From Pararge aegeria (lineage: Eukaryota; Arthropoda; Insecta; Lepidoptera; Nymphalidae): 64,000 nt of DNA. The stretch lies in contig NC_053181.1 in the NCBI RefSeq assembly GCF_905163445.1, positions 20,310,001 to 20,374,000 on the forward strand, in the 5' to 3' direction. Shown one piece after another: positions 42,960 to 53,183 of the stretch. Both the position numbers and the translations under genes were made by a program. Numbering within the stretch: the first letter of the stretch is position 1; every line of letters starts with the position of its first letter. The notes beneath the pieces are model-generated. The model was given only the letters and a program-made list of their open reading frames with translations, had not been told where the DNA came from and did not search any database.

Positions 42960-43470
42960 GAACCTGTCTTCTTCTTCTTCTTTCTTTGGGCTTGTCTCCG
43001 TACTTGGCCGGCCGGAACCTTCCGTTGTACATAGTGCCACTGGTACAGCTCGCCGCTGGGTGACTCCAGCCAGCCGAGCTCACTCCAGAATCTTATCAGG
43101 CCGCCCAGGTCGCAAAGTGCTTCAGGGAGTGATGCTGGGGAGCCAAGGTATGCTGCGCATTGCTCTGCTACTCCTGTTCATCGGAGCAATACGTGAGTCG
43201 GTGTTTCATCTGCCTCCATGCATGCTCTGCAAAGAGGACTGCGGTTATACCTATAATGAAAAGGTGTTTGTTTAGTTGGCAATGCCCTGTTATCATCCTT
43301 ACTACCGTCCTTATTTTGTTCCGACGTAGTTTTAGCAGTTTGGTTATTAGTCGTGTGTTAAGTTTTGGAAAGGCCTCCTTTGTGTGTTTACATTCATGAC
43401 AGAACCTGTCATGAATATCCACGGTAAACATAATTTCGATTCGTACCCAATAAATGAAACAACAATTATT
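42960..43470 (-). pseudogene. LINE ORF2 C-terminus (RNase H-end of a Jockey/R1-like element)
   Basis: Reading minus in successive frames gives TKEAFPKLNTRLI and RMITGHCQLNKHL, then SPLCRACMEADETPTHVLL, then PEALCDLGGLIRFWSELGWL and a Lys-rich end. 'TGH..L..HL', 'C..C....E...H.L' and 'L..L..FWSELGWL' are hallmarks of the C-terminal region of insect LINE ORF2 proteins. Two or more frameshifts break it. Confidence 0.75.
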
Positions 43471-43509
43471 TAAATATTGTTTGAAATAATGAATAATTTT
43501 ATAAAACAT

Positions 43510-43595
43510 TTTTGACGCCCACCCTGGCGCAGAGTTGAGCGTTGTTTTTTTAAGTGGGATGTCTCTGGTTCGATCGCTAGCTGGTGCAATTTTAG
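43510..43595 (+). repeat. tRNA-like SINE head
   Basis: 'ccaccctggcgcagagttga' (box A) and 'tctctggttcgatcgctag' (box B); the body is absent. Confidence 0.55.
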
Positions 43596-43644
43596 AATTT
43601 ATTATTAGTGAACTTTCTCTATCAACTCATTTAGGTCTCTCTCT

Positions 43645-43956
43645 CTCTTAAACACTACTAAAATGGAGTGGTTTGTGCTGCTTCAATATAAGTTTATCTC
43701 ATCATCATCATCATCATATCCACCTATAACTAACCTACTACTGAGCACGGGTCTCCTGCCACAATGAGAAGGGGTTGAGGCCGTAGTCCACCATGCTGGC
43801 CAAGTGCGGATTGGTGGACTCCACGCACCTTTGAGAACATCATGTAGAACTCTCAGGCATGCAGGTTTCTCATAATTTTAACCTGTAACGTTGAAGCAAG
43901 TGATATTTTAATTGCTTACATAAAAAGATTGTCTGTATGTTCTTAATTCTGTGGTG
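43645..43956. mobile_element. CACAGAATTAAG-family MITE, copy 4, split by a SINE
   Basis: 'cactactaaaatggagtggt' and 'cttcaatataag' at 43651-43691 match the right third of copy 3. After a SINE (43697-43924) the end 'tctgtatgttcttaattctg' follows. The left part of the MITE is missing. Confidence 0.65.
43697..43924 (-). mobile_element. SINE with (ATGATG)n tail, inserted in a MITE
   Basis: Reversed copy beginning (TCATCA)n and 'tatccacc', then 'cacgggtctcctgccacaat', 'ggactccacgcacctttgag', 'gaactctcaggcatgcaggt' and 'gaagcaagtgatattttaat'. Confidence 0.75.
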
Positions 43957-44004
43957 TAGCCAAGCGATGTAGATTACGATGCCGCGTGGACCCGATTATG
44001 AGGA

Positions 44005-44261
44005 TAAATAAATATAATACGAAAATATACACATTGCCATTTGGCCCCAAAGTATGCATGGTTTTTGTTATGGGTACTAAGATAGCTTTTAAATATTTTC
44101 ATGAATATATGGGTACCTATGTATAAATACTTATAATATGCAGATAAACACTGTAATAAAACATTCATGTTCATCACATACACAATTTCCAGTTTTGGGA
44201 ATCGAATCCACGGTCTTTAACTCAGAAAGCAGGGTCTCTAACGACTGTGCCAATAGGCTGT
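44005..44261 (-). mobile_element. SINE S1, copy 7, diverged
   Basis: Reversed copy with 'aataaatataatacgaaaat', box B complement 'tgggaatcgaatccacgg' and 'cagaaagcagggtctct'. Confidence 0.75.
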
Positions 44262-44294
44262 AAAAAGAGTGAGATTAATTTAACAGCCACACCC

Positions 44295-44352
44295 CTAACC
44301 AGTTTGGTAGGAGACTTCGGCCGTGGCTGATTACGACCCTACCGAAAAAAAC
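44295..44352 (+). repeat. SINE (GGTCTGGTGGG family) stub
   Basis: 'tttggtaggagacttcggcc', 'gtggctgattacgaccctac', 'cgtgccgccaag' only. Confidence 0.5.
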
Positions 44353-44658
44353 GTGCCGCCAAGCAAAAACATATAAAACAAAGACAATAAACAAAAGAAA
44401 GATTAATGGGTCGAATTATGCTTCTCTGCTGAACCACTCTTCCAGTGTGCAACGATATTTTATAAGTAAACAATTTCTGTAGCAAATATGAGCATCGCCG
44501 CTCTCAAAACATTGCAATATAACAGATATTGCTATTTCGCTGACACCGCGTGTGCTTCACTGCAGGACATTCTCTTTGGCATTGAAAACTTCACTGCTCT
44601 CGGAAAACTTTTTACGACGTCCATTTTTACACTTTTGTACAAAATTTGTAATTATTTA

Positions 44659-44934
44659 TTGGCGCAGTGTGCAGCGACCCTGCTATCTGAGTACAAGGCC
44701 GTGGGTTCGATTCCCACAACTGGAAAATGTTTGTGTGATGAGCATGAATGTTTTTCAGTGTCTGGGTGTTTATATGTATATTATAAGTATTTATGTATAT
44801 TATTAATAAAAAAAAAAAAAAAAAAAAAAAATATTCATCAGTCATCTTAGTGCCCATAACACAAGCTACGCTTAAATTGGGGCTAGATGGCGATGTGTGT
44901 ATTGTCGTAGTATATTTATTTATTATTATTATTT
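44659..44934 (+). mobile_element. SINE S1, copy 8, with an internal poly-A run
   Basis: Head 'ttggcgcagtgtgcagcgac', box B 'gtgggttcgattcccacaac', 3' end 'gtcgtagtatatttatttat'. A run of ~23 A at ~44809-44831 sits where other copies have 'cataaaaatattcatcag', an expansion of the natural A-run. Confidence 0.83.
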
Positions 44935-44992
44935 ACACCAAAAATATATCTATAGCCTTTGAACATAAAAACGATCCTTTTCATGAAATCCC

Positions 44993-45202
44993 AGGCGTAG
45001 CACTAGGGATTTAAGGAGGTTCCGGTTTCGATTACCGGCATAGGAATTTTGGAAAATTTAGCGTTACGGTACGATGTCGCGTAGAAACGGATTACGGGTC
45101 TGGATAACTGCCGTACTCCTAACACGTTAGCCCATTACCATCTTAGACCTCAACACAACAGCAGGTAAGATTGCAGTCAAGGGCTTTGTGGAATAAAAAA
45201 CA
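44993..45202 (+). mobile_element. tRNA-derived SINE with head, internally deleted
   Basis: 'aggcgtagcactagggattt' and 'ggttccggtttcgattaccg' (head), then 'gcgttacggtacgatgtcgc', 'cgttagcccattaccatctt' and 'gattgcagtcaagggctt' to an A-rich end. The GGTCTGGTGGG portion is deleted. A Helitron begins directly after its tail. Confidence 0.7.
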
Positions 45203-45586
45203 TCTAAGTATATATATAAAAGAGAAAGTGTGTGGGTATGTTGCGTATAGGCTCCGAAACGGCTGGACCGATTTCAATGAAACTTTCAGGGAATCTCCGG
45301 ATCGACCTGGCGAGTAATCCTGTAAAGTTTGGTGACGATCGGAGCACTCCTATTTTTGAACTGTCAAGTACAGCTTTTATTTACTATGATGATATTCTAT
45401 TGTTGGGTGTTCATGGGTGTAGATAATGATCTTCACCCGCTCGAGAAGAGAATAGAAGATAATAAATACGGAGAGAAATAAATGATTTTATATATTGAGA
45501 GACTTAAAAAAAATTAATAATGTAAGTTTATTGTTTAAATAAAATAAAGCAAAATCTAGCCCGGCAAAGCGGGCTGGGTACGCTAG
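45203..45586 (+). mobile_element. Non-autonomous Helitron, 384 bp, complete ends
   Basis: The 5' end is A|TCTAAGTATATATATAAAAG. Near the 3' end AGCCCG-gcaaag-CGGGCT forms a hairpin, followed by gggtacgCTAG|T. TC start, hairpin ~7 nt before CTAG and insertion between A and T are the defining Helitron features. The interior frame (232 nt region at 45232) begins within a common Helitron leader and is not a gene. Confidence 0.88.
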
Positions 45587-46374
45587 TAAGTGATAAAAAA
45601 GCTTGAGTGTGACTTATTGCTATAACCAGGTTGCTTTTTAAATAGTTTTAAATGATGATGTGAGATAGTGATAACCAAAAAAAAAACCCGTTTGTTTTCC
45701 TACGATAAAAAGAAGCCTATGTTACTCTGTGTCTTTTCAACTAACTATACCAAAAATCATGGTCGCTTAGTTAGGACGTAAAGTAAGAACATACAAACAA
45801 ACACATTTTCGAATTTATAATAGTCGTGAGTAATGTGTAACACACAGTCGAGTTTTTGACTTTGTTAAGGCCTAGAAAAGTTGTGAGGAAAAATGTACAT
45901 TCAAACGAAAAGATTGATTTTAATCGCAGATATACGGTTATTGATAAACAACTATTCCAATATTTTCAAATCACAGGGACCATTGTAAGATGATTTCTAC
46001 TACAAAGCGGTCTTAATACAGCCGCGTGTTTAAAAGGGGTATTATTTCGAAATCACACATCACACACACCTTAATTTTATTTATTTGTGAGCATATTATA
46101 GAAAAATCTTGGCATCTTTTCAGGGAAAGTTGCCGAAGGGAAAGTTCAGAGCGTGCTGATACCGCTGCCAAATGCAGACATGGCTTAATATGGCTTACAT
46201 GGATTTTGGCAGTCATATTACATCGCGGTATTTCCGTTTTACGTGCAGCAACATTGAACAATATGATGCTTAGAATATAAATAATCCATACAAATATAAA
46301 GGACGACTACGATAAAAAAGCTTAGATGTACACTATTGCTATAACCAGGTTGCTTCTTAAATAGTTTGTGTGAC
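45587..46374. other. Repeat debris, no gene
   Basis: 45655-45700 is a GTGAGATGGTGATAAC-family start ('gtgagatagtgataaccaaa'). 45700-45830 is Helitron-like ('aaagaagcctatgttactct', 'aacatacaaacaaacacatt'). The opposite-strand 82-84 codon frames at 46013-46280 mirror one another and have no support. Confidence 0.45.
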
Positions 46375-46470
46375 AATGTGGGATGGTGATAACAAAAAAA
46401 AACGGCTTAGTTTCTTGTGGGCTTCTTCTTATACCCTCGTAGCTTTAGTTTTTAGTTGACGAATTTAATT
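46375..46470 (+). repeat. GTGAGATGGTGATAAC-family repeat, 5' part
   Basis: 'gtgggatggtgataacaaaa', 'cttgtgggcttcttcttata', 'ccctcgtagctttag' and 'agttgacgaattt'. Confidence 0.6.
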
Positions 46471-46544
46471 ATGGGGAATTCCTAAAAAACCACAGCAATG
46501 TGAACGAAGTTGCGGGCAACGGACTTGCGGCCCAATTAAAATTG

Positions 46545-46760
46545 CAGTTAAACTATACTTTACCAGCCCGCGGCTTCGTACGCGGTTTTTTGGTCTTTCA
46601 CGAATCCTGCAGGAATCGTATATTTTGCCGAAATAAAAAGCAGCCTATGTTTTAATCCAGAATATAATCTATCTCCATACCAAAATTCAGTCAAATTGGT
46701 TCAGTAGTTTTTGCGTGAAAGAGTAACAAACATCCATTTATCCATCCTTACAAACTTAAA
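46545..46760 (-). repeat. Helitron-like fragment
   Basis: 'agcccgcggcttcgtacgcg', 'aataaaaagcagcctatgtt', 'ttggttcagtagtttttgcg', 'aaagagtaacaaacatcc', in the order common to lepidopteran Helitron-type repeats. Confidence 0.45.
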
Positions 46761-46869
46761 CATTTTTAATCTAAGTAGGATAGTAAATAAAAAATAGTTT
46801 AATTCAAAGAAAAAGTAATATAAAGTGAAGAACGCCTCATTAATATAACGGCGAACATTTGCGCTAATC

Positions 46870-46995
46870 TATACAGAGAACTCCACTCACCTCGGTCGAT
46901 TAATAGTCCGTAATCGCCCGTTTAGCCGTAGCTCAGTATCCGGCGACCCGACGATAGTCCGGAATCGGCACTTCCAAACAGTCGGGAGCTTTCTT
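46870..46995 (-). other. Candidate exon with strong splice donor
   Basis: The minus strand has an ATG (MGTKKAPDCLEVPIPDYRR, 23 codons to a stop) and, in another frame, ~45 open codons, ending at CCGAG|GTGAGT near 46890. The GC content is above the surroundings and no repeat copy was found in the window. No acceptor or partner exon is evident. It may be a 5' exon of an unseen gene or old repeat DNA. Confidence 0.25.
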
Positions 46996-47135
46996 GGTGC
47001 CCATGAGGTCAGCGATTTACATAATATAAAATAATAAAGTATTATACATTCAAAAATTAATATTGTGCGAAAAATTTAATTAAAACTTAAAAAACAACAA
47101 ATTTTTGTCCAATTAGTTACACGTAATGGCAAAGG

Positions 47136-47416
47136 TGCAGGTGGTGATAGCCCGCGATGGATAGGAACCTCAACTTCACTTTCGGGGGGCCGAGTTCGAA
47201 TCCCAGCACCTCCAACTTTTCTTATTCATTGTGTGATTTAAGCAATTTAAATTTCATGTGAAACGTGAGGAAACCTGCAAGACTGAGAGTTCTCCATAAT
47301 ATTCTAAAAGGGGTGTGGAGTCCTCCAATCTGCACTGGGCCAGCGTGGTGGACTACGGCCTCAACCTCTTCTCATTGTGGCAGAAGACCCGTAGTGGCCG
47401 GTAATGGGTTAAAGTA
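47136..47416 (+). mobile_element. SINE with tRNA-like head and (ATGATG)-type family body
   Basis: Head 'ggtggtgatagcccgcgatg' and 'ccgagttcgaatcccagcac' (box B), then 'gtgaggaaacctgcaagact', 'gagagttctccataatattc', 'gggccagcgtggtggactac' and 'ggccggtaatgggtta'. Nearly full length. Confidence 0.8.
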
Positions 47417-47447
47417 GCAAATTATATTTCATTAATAAAATAAAATT

Positions 47448-47860
47448 ATGGAATTGATACAAATATGTTTTTCAAAATTTGTTTTTCAAAACATTCATCT
47501 GCGCAGTTTGGCAAAAGTATTTTTTAATATGGCACCTAAGATTTACAATAAATTACCGGAGGAGCTGACTGATAAAAATCTTAGTACATATAAGCTGAAA
47601 CACCATTTAAAACAACATCTTACTGAAACTTCGCTGGCCTAAATTAAATTCATTGTCATTATATAAATCGGATAAAATTGACATTGTAATTAATTAATTT
47701 ATATTATAATTGAATTAAACTAATTATGAATGTTTTTGATTACTTTTATGTTAAGATTTGCATGCCTCTAAATGGGATAAGATATTGTTCTGTATAATTT
47801 TAACATCAATAATTTCACATGTTTTTTGCAAATAAATGATTATGATTATGATTAAGTTAC
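47448..47860 (+). pseudogene. LINE ORF2 extreme C-terminus plus 3' tail
   Basis: Sixty-four codons read FFNMAPKIYNKLPEEL and STYKLKHHLKQHL before the stop. This matches the 'AP.IYN.LP......KLK..L' end of Jockey/CR1-like ORF2 proteins. The 3' UTR ends in AATAAATG and a (ATTATG)n tail near 47835-47855. It is a 5'-truncated LINE copy. Confidence 0.75.
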
Positions 47861-48057
47861 TTGTAGTTGTAGTTACAAAACCGTGATGAATATTAATTTA
47901 CTATAATATTGTTTGTTAAGCCGTAGCTTTAGTTAAAAGTTGGCGAATCTAGTTATCACCATATCTCATGTACCCATTTTTACATAATGAACGCATCAAA
48001 TATGAGTGATTATATTAGGTACTATGCGCTTGTCGGTCTTTTATAAAATGGCAAAAA

Positions 48058-48165
48058 TAAATATGGTTCTTTTGATTTAATATTTTTACAGGGTGATTCC
48101 TTATGAAATATACTAATGCATCCTTCAACATTATTTCGTAATTCTGTTACACGTTGTATATACTG
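48058..48165 (+). repeat. Unclassified interspersed repeat, copy 2
   Basis: 'ttttgatttaatatttttac', 'gggtgattccttatgaaata', 'atgcatccttcaacattatt', 'tcgtaattctgttacacgtt' match 4165-4265. Confidence 0.6.
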
Positions 48166-48827
48166 ACGCTATGGGAAAGCTAAACCAAACATCCCCTTTT
48201 AGGTTTACTTATTTTATATTTATTTTAAGTTGGTATTTTAAGATTATCCATTTGTGCAACTTCTTTGTTTTTGTTGATTTAAATATTATTTTATAATTTT
48301 TTTTATACTATAAAAAAATAATAAGCTTTATGACTTATTATTAAATCGAACAAAAATATATAGTAAATGACACACTTGGGTCACGGACAAAATCTAACTG
48401 TTATATTATGAAGACCTTTAGGATAGATAGTGCTACTAGTTTCTTAATCTATGATATTGACGATATAAAAAAACAATATGTTACGAGTAAGTTGTGATTT
48501 ATTTTATGGTTTAAATATAGTTTTAAAAAGAACGAGCAAAATGTAAGGTTTTTTTTAAATTTAATTTAGTGCCGCTAGTTTACTGGGCGGACGTAACGTC
48601 TAAATCGGCCATGGGTTGCTTGGATTTTATTTAGTGCGAAAATATATTATGACAATGTCAATCCCAGACCTCCCGCTGACCTCTGGGCATGTGACGTGCG
48701 TATCTATATTTAGAGGGCTCGATTACAACTCGTTTGAGAGCTACTCGTTCTTAAATAAGGCACTACTCGTATGTACTGCCTCGTTGGTCTAGTTGATATT
48801 TTCGAGTGTTGCTTTAAAGCAGGTTTT
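48166..48827. other. No gene seen
   Basis: AT-rich unclassified DNA. Confidence 0.4.
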
Positions 48828-49420
48828 AGCTTCATCATCGTTATCTTAACTAAATCACGTCCACAACTGCACATAGGTCTTTGGTAGTGATTTCCACTCG
48901 CTACTGTCTTGTGTCGCTTGTATCCAGCGACTCTCTGCTAGTTGTATTAAGTCGTCGGTCCAACTAATGGAGGTTGTACTAACACTGTGCGTTTTAGTGT
49001 GGGGTCGCCACTCTACCACCTTGGGACCAGAACGTCAATCGATTCTTATATTATAATTTTATTAGTGTTTTTAACTTCACTTTGGGGAATTATCAATTTT
49101 TATAAATTTAAAATGCATGTAACTTTTTTTACAACAGTCGCTTTAAGACTGATGTAAACGGCATATACTTATTCCGGCATCAACGGTAGGAGAGCCGTAA
49201 TTGGGAAAGCGTTCAGGCCGCGATTGCCAGAGAGTCGCAGGTTCAAATCCTGTCAGTTCCGAATTTTTTTATATTTGCATTTTAAATTTATAAAAAGACT
49301 ATCAGTTCTTTGAGTAATGTGACCCGTCCATCGCCACTTTAGCTTCGCAGCTCGTTGAGCTATGTTTGTAACTCTGGTTCTCGTACGGATCTCATAATTT
49401 CTTGATTCTTAATTTGCGCA
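48828..49420 (-). pseudogene. RTE-like LINE fragment split by an insertion
   Basis: 48828-49047 ('cttcatcatcgttatctt', 'tgtatccagcgactctctgc', 'accaccttgggaccagaacg') and 49306-49420 ('gtccatcgccactttagctt', 'cgcagctcgttgagctatgt', 'cgtacggatctcataatttc') are consecutive parts of the RTE tail seen intact at 28690-29187. The element at 49048-49305 separates them. Confidence 0.75.
49043..49310 (+). mobile_element. Insertion with tRNA-like core inside a 21-bp inverted repeat
   Basis: TTCTT flanks both sides (49043-49047, 49306-49310). Inside, a perfect 21-bp inverted repeat (49097-49117 and 49276-49296, tttttataaatttaaaatgc...) encloses a tRNA-like stretch: 'gccgtaattgggaaagcgtt' resembles a D-arm, GGC-cgcgatt-GCC an anticodon arm and GCAGG-TTCAAAT-CCTGT a T-arm. 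Acceptor pairing is not found, so it is a tRNA-derived retroelement, not a tRNA gene. Confidence 0.6.
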
Positions 49421-49539
49421 AAAAACAGGCAAATTTGCACGCGCAATTCATTCTACTTTTGTACTCCACGCTATACAGATCATGCACTCTCTACCCACGT
49501 TAGAGCATTCTCAAGAGCTCCAAAATGCTCAATTGTACT

Positions 49540-49612
49540 TTTGGTCTAGTGGGAGGCGTCGGTCGTGGATAGTTACCTACCCTGCCTACAAAGACGTGCC
49601 ACTAAGCGATGT
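49540..49612 (+). repeat. SINE (GGTCTGGTGGG family) stub
   Basis: 'tttggtctagtgggaggcgt', 'cggtcgtggatagttaccta', 'acaaagacgtgccactaagc' only. Confidence 0.55.
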
Positions 49613-49624
49613 TGATGTCACGAT

Positions 49625-49940
49625 GTAATCATATCAACCCATACACTACTGGGTACGGATCTCGTCTCACAATCACAAGGGTTTTGTCCGTAATTCACCA
49701 TGCTGGTCCAGTGGGGATTGGTGGACTCCACACACCTTTGAAAACATTATTGAGACATGCAGGTTTCCTCACAATGTTTTCCTTCACCGTTGAAGCAAGT
49801 GATATTTTGATTGTTTATAACACACATAAATTAGAAAAGTTAGAGGATGCTGGCTGCTGCTGCTGAATGCTGGGGTTCGAACTCGGCCCTCCGAAATTGA
49901 AGCCGAAGTCCTAACCACTGAGCTATCACCGCTATTTATC
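49625..49940 (-). mobile_element. SINE with tRNA-like head, full reversed copy
   Basis: 'atcatatcaacccatacact', 'gtccagtggggattggtgga', 'gcaggtttcctcacaatgtt', 'gaagcaagtgatattttgat', 'gctggggttcgaactcggcc' (box B complement) and 'gagctatcaccgct' (box A complement). The 85-codon frame inside is repeat-derived. Confidence 0.8.
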
Positions 49941-50441
49941 AGCGCTTATAATATCATTTTGCTGTTACAATAGGTGCCAAAATATTCAATGCGGTTTAGT
50001 GAGAGAAAAGACAAGGAGTAAGTAACACGGAAACAAAAACACATCGAAATTGGATAACGATTTTTTTAAGCAGTTTAATAATATTATGCTTCGGCATGAG
50101 CAATAAACTTACGAAGGCTGCCCTTTGTACTGAATGAAGATATTATTAAATGACGCGTGAACCAGTTCCGCACTGGTTCCGCACTTTAGCAGCGATATCC
50201 GGAAAAATGTCTTCCGGAAGCCGATTTTGTTGTGCCTACAATTTCATCCTATGCCTTTCGTGAGATACATAGAATATTGTCCAGATTTAGTTTATGAATG
50301 TATGTTTTTAATATTTTAACATAATAATAATAGGTAAAAAGCACAAAAATTACAAAAGTAAATAATTTAACATTAAACATTAATAATTAATAATAAATAC
50401 ATTTAATATTTGAAATATAACCCAAAATAAACTATTTAAAA
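49941..50441. other. No gene; includes reversed LINE 3' UTR
   Basis: AT-rich DNA; 50330-50441 matches the complement of the 3' UTR downstream of the LINE ORF at 50442 and 62875 ('actatttaaaactaaataaa'). Confidence 0.5.
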
Positions 50442-50777
50442 CTAAATAAAATCTAAAACGTCCTCGAAACCACCGCAGCGAGGCACAGTTCCTAAGATGC
50501 TGGCAGCATTGCACCTTTGGATGGCCAAATTGATTCGTTGGCCAAGGTAACTGCCCGCTCTAGGATCACCGGTAGACTCGACAACCCTTTTCGATAATTC
50601 TTTGAAAAGGGCTCTTGCCTCCGGACCCCACGGTCCCAAAGTCTCTACTCCAAAAGGCACAAAAATGAAGCTATCCAGGTTTTCATATTTACGCCTCTTG
50701 GATGCTCGGCACTGGTAGCAGCCGCACTTACCATTGACGAGGTGGCCTGGATGTGTGATGCAGCTAGGGTATCAACA
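50442..50777 (-). pseudogene. LINE ORF2 C-terminal fragment (FVPFGVETLGPWGPEA type)
   Basis: Minus-strand frame open for ~110 codons: GHLVNGKCGCYQCRASKRRK, then FVPFGVETLGPWGPEARALF, then DPRAGSYLGQRINLAIQRC and the end SILGTVPRCGGFEDVLDFI. This sequence is remembered as a conserved C-terminus in lepidopteran LINE proteins. The upstream part of ORF2 is absent or broken by stops. The same C-terminus recurs at 62875-63010. Confidence 0.75.
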
Positions 50778-50959
50778 CAAGTTTCAAGTAGTTTTTAATA
50801 TTTGTCTATACACTGAAGGTGTATCAATTACTTTTTATTTCGATCTCTAGTAATGAAGCAAAAAAATATACTAACTGTTGGTCTAAAATGATCTCCTTAG
50901 AACAGAAGATCCAACGGATTATTTGAAATACGCCATCAATGCAAGAGGCTGCTGCACAT

Positions 50960-51150
50960 TGGTCATTTATAGGGAGTTCCATCATTAACGGTCCAGGCCT
51001 TATTGTTTCAAACGGCTCTCAGAGAATTCTTTTATGTTGACTACCGCGTTGGGGGTCGATCAACGCTGCGTTTACCGCCATTTCAGGACTTTGGGACCCC
51101 AACGTCTACCGGTTCTACAAGTTCGGGGCACCGATCACTCGCCTCTTGCG
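50960..51150 (-). pseudogene. Decayed RTE-like LINE fragment
   Basis: 'ttatagggagttccatcatt', 'cgttgggggtcgatcaacgc', 'tttgggaccccaacgtctac' follow the order of the RTE tail, strongly diverged. Confidence 0.5.
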
Positions 51151-51345
51151 TCAAACAAATAATCACTATAGTGCCATTACTTTGTAGATAGTAAATACAA
51201 TACTTTAGTAAACAGTATAAATTCGAAGGAAGGATTTGCGAAGGATTTTCTACCAATCACATGCGCTTTATGATGTTAAGGATTACTTAAAAGATTACAA
51301 AGCTTGGGTTTGAATTGCTCTGAAGTTGTGAAAACTTTATATTAA

Positions 51346-51568
51346 TTAACTGTGAGATGGTGATAACAAAAAAAAATACCCTAAGTAAATAGCTAATTTT
51401 GTTGTGGGCTCTTCTTAGACCAAGGCGCGTTTGGAACCCTCGCAGCTTTAGGTTTAAGTAGGCGTTGACGTTACAATTATGTAAACATATATTATGTATG
51501 AACGCTACATAAGTGCCTGTGATAGAATACATGAATAAAGATATTTTGAATTTGAATTTTAATTTTAA
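51346..51568 (+). repeat. GTGAGATGGTGATAAC-family repeat, near full copy
   Basis: 'aactgtgagatggtgataac', 'ttttgttgtgggctcttctt', 'gaccaaggcgcgtttggaac', 'cgcagctttaggttt', 'gtatgaacgctacataagtg' and a tail gaatttgaattttaattt. Confidence 0.75.
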
Positions 51569-51881
51569 TCTGCTAACGAAGTAGGTGACGGTGATAACTT
51601 AAAATAGCTCTGAGTCGTTAGTAGTTTTTAACGTTTAAATTATTTTGGCGTATAACAGAATAAAATAAAATTCATAAGTGCCGAGTGAAATTCGCTTTAA
51701 CAGAACACAGTTTGCACAGTTTTTATGCATATCACGAGCTCTCATATAAATAACGGGTACAACACGTGCGGCGTGAAAATAGAAAAAAAAAACACCAGCA
51801 CAACTACAATACCACTGATATACAAAACCATAGAAGATGATCTTTACCTAAATTCTTCCATCTGTCAAAAATATATATATA

Positions 51882-52135
51882 GCGGTGATAGCGCAGTGGG
51901 TAGGAAGGAGCTCGAATTCACTTTCGGGGGGGGCGAGTTTGAATCCCAGAACGCACCTCTAACTTTTCTAAGGTATGTTGGTTTTGAGTTATTGAAATAT
52001 CACTTGCTTTTTCGGTGAAGCAAAACATCTTGAGCAAACCTGCATGCCTGAGAGTTCTACATAATGTTCTCAAAGGTAAGTTTAGTCCATCAATCCGCAC
52101 TGGGCCAGCGTGGTGGACTACGGCCTAAACACTAT
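51882..52135 (+). mobile_element. SINE with tRNA-like head, near full copy
   Basis: 'agcggtgatagcgcagtggg' (box A), 'gcgagtttgaatcccagaac' (box B), 'tgcatgcctgagagttctac', 'gggccagcgtggtggactac'. The (ATGATG)n tail is lost. Confidence 0.8.
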
Positions 52136-52924
52136 GAAAGAACCTGAAATATTCCTGTCAGACATATTGTATTGTTAAAAATATTTTTATAAGTAAATAC
52201 CACTAATATACAAATACATAGAAGATGATTTTTACCTTAATTCTTACCTCTGTAGCGACATATATGTGTGCGGGCAGTGCATTTTGCTGATTACTACAAA
52301 ATGTATTGCAAGACGACACACGAGGAGTCCGCCCGTTCTCGCTACCATTGGCAGTCGGTTTGTGCACACAATAAACAATACCAGTGCTATGAAGTGTATC
52401 ACCCCGATAGGGCATTGGTAAAGTGGTGACCCCTACGTGATTTGAACACGCATTCTTCTGATCGTCAATTATTGAGTCAGCGCCCCTTATTACTAAGCTT
52501 GGTTTCACGTTGGAGTAATTTATGCAAGCATGTGTACCACTAGCATCAATAAAGTTTGCAGGAAGCATGTGCATGTAGCTTGCACTAGCATCTCGTGCAA
52601 GTAAATTGTGCACTTATAGTATTTACGTCAAGATTGCACGATTAAACCGAGTGTACTTGCAGTTGAAAACGCAAAATACAAAACTCAATAAAGAATCTTG
52701 CGACGGATTGCACCGTGAATGGAGATTATCTGGATGATATCTTGTCTAAGTATCTTGGGGTTTATGTATCAGCGACAAAATAGACAACAATTTTTCTAAA
52801 GCTAAATGCAGACTACCACAAGGGCCGCAAGATGAGGAAACATCAATTTACTGAAAATGGATTGAATACAGCAGAGCGCCTAGTGTGAGATTTTCTGCCT
52901 ACATTTGCGTATTCGACATTTGTT
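52136..52924. other. No supported gene; 136-codon frame of repeat-like DNA
   Basis: The minus-strand frame 52203-52613 has no leader or motif. Its DNA is rich in 'gcatgtg' and 'cttgcac' words, as at 27700-27830, suggesting a decayed repeat. Confidence 0.35.
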
Positions 52925-53183
52925 GACGGCCGATTGGCGTAGTGGGCAGCAACCCTGCTTTCTGAGTCAAAGGCCGTGGTTTCGATTCCCATAACTGGAA
53001 AATATTTGTGTGATGAACATGCATGTTTTTCAGTGTCTGGGTTTTCATATGCACATTATAAGTATTTATGTATATTTTTCATAAAAATATTCATCAGTTA
53101 TCTTAGTACCCATAACACAAGCTACGCTTACTTTGGGGCTAGATGATGGTGTATGTATTGTCGTAGTATATTTAATTATTTAT
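52925..53183 (+). mobile_element. SINE S1, copy 9
   Basis: Full copy from 'gacggccgattggcgtagtg' to 'gtcgtagtatatttaattat', box B 'gtggtttcgattcccataac'. Confidence 0.85.

Noticed and set aside
46013..46280. 82- and 84-codon frames on opposite strands
   Set aside because: They overlap almost fully, with no leader, domain or repeat-independent support.
52203..52613. 136-codon minus-strand frame
   Set aside because: No leader, domain or codon bias; repetitive word content suggests a decayed repeat.
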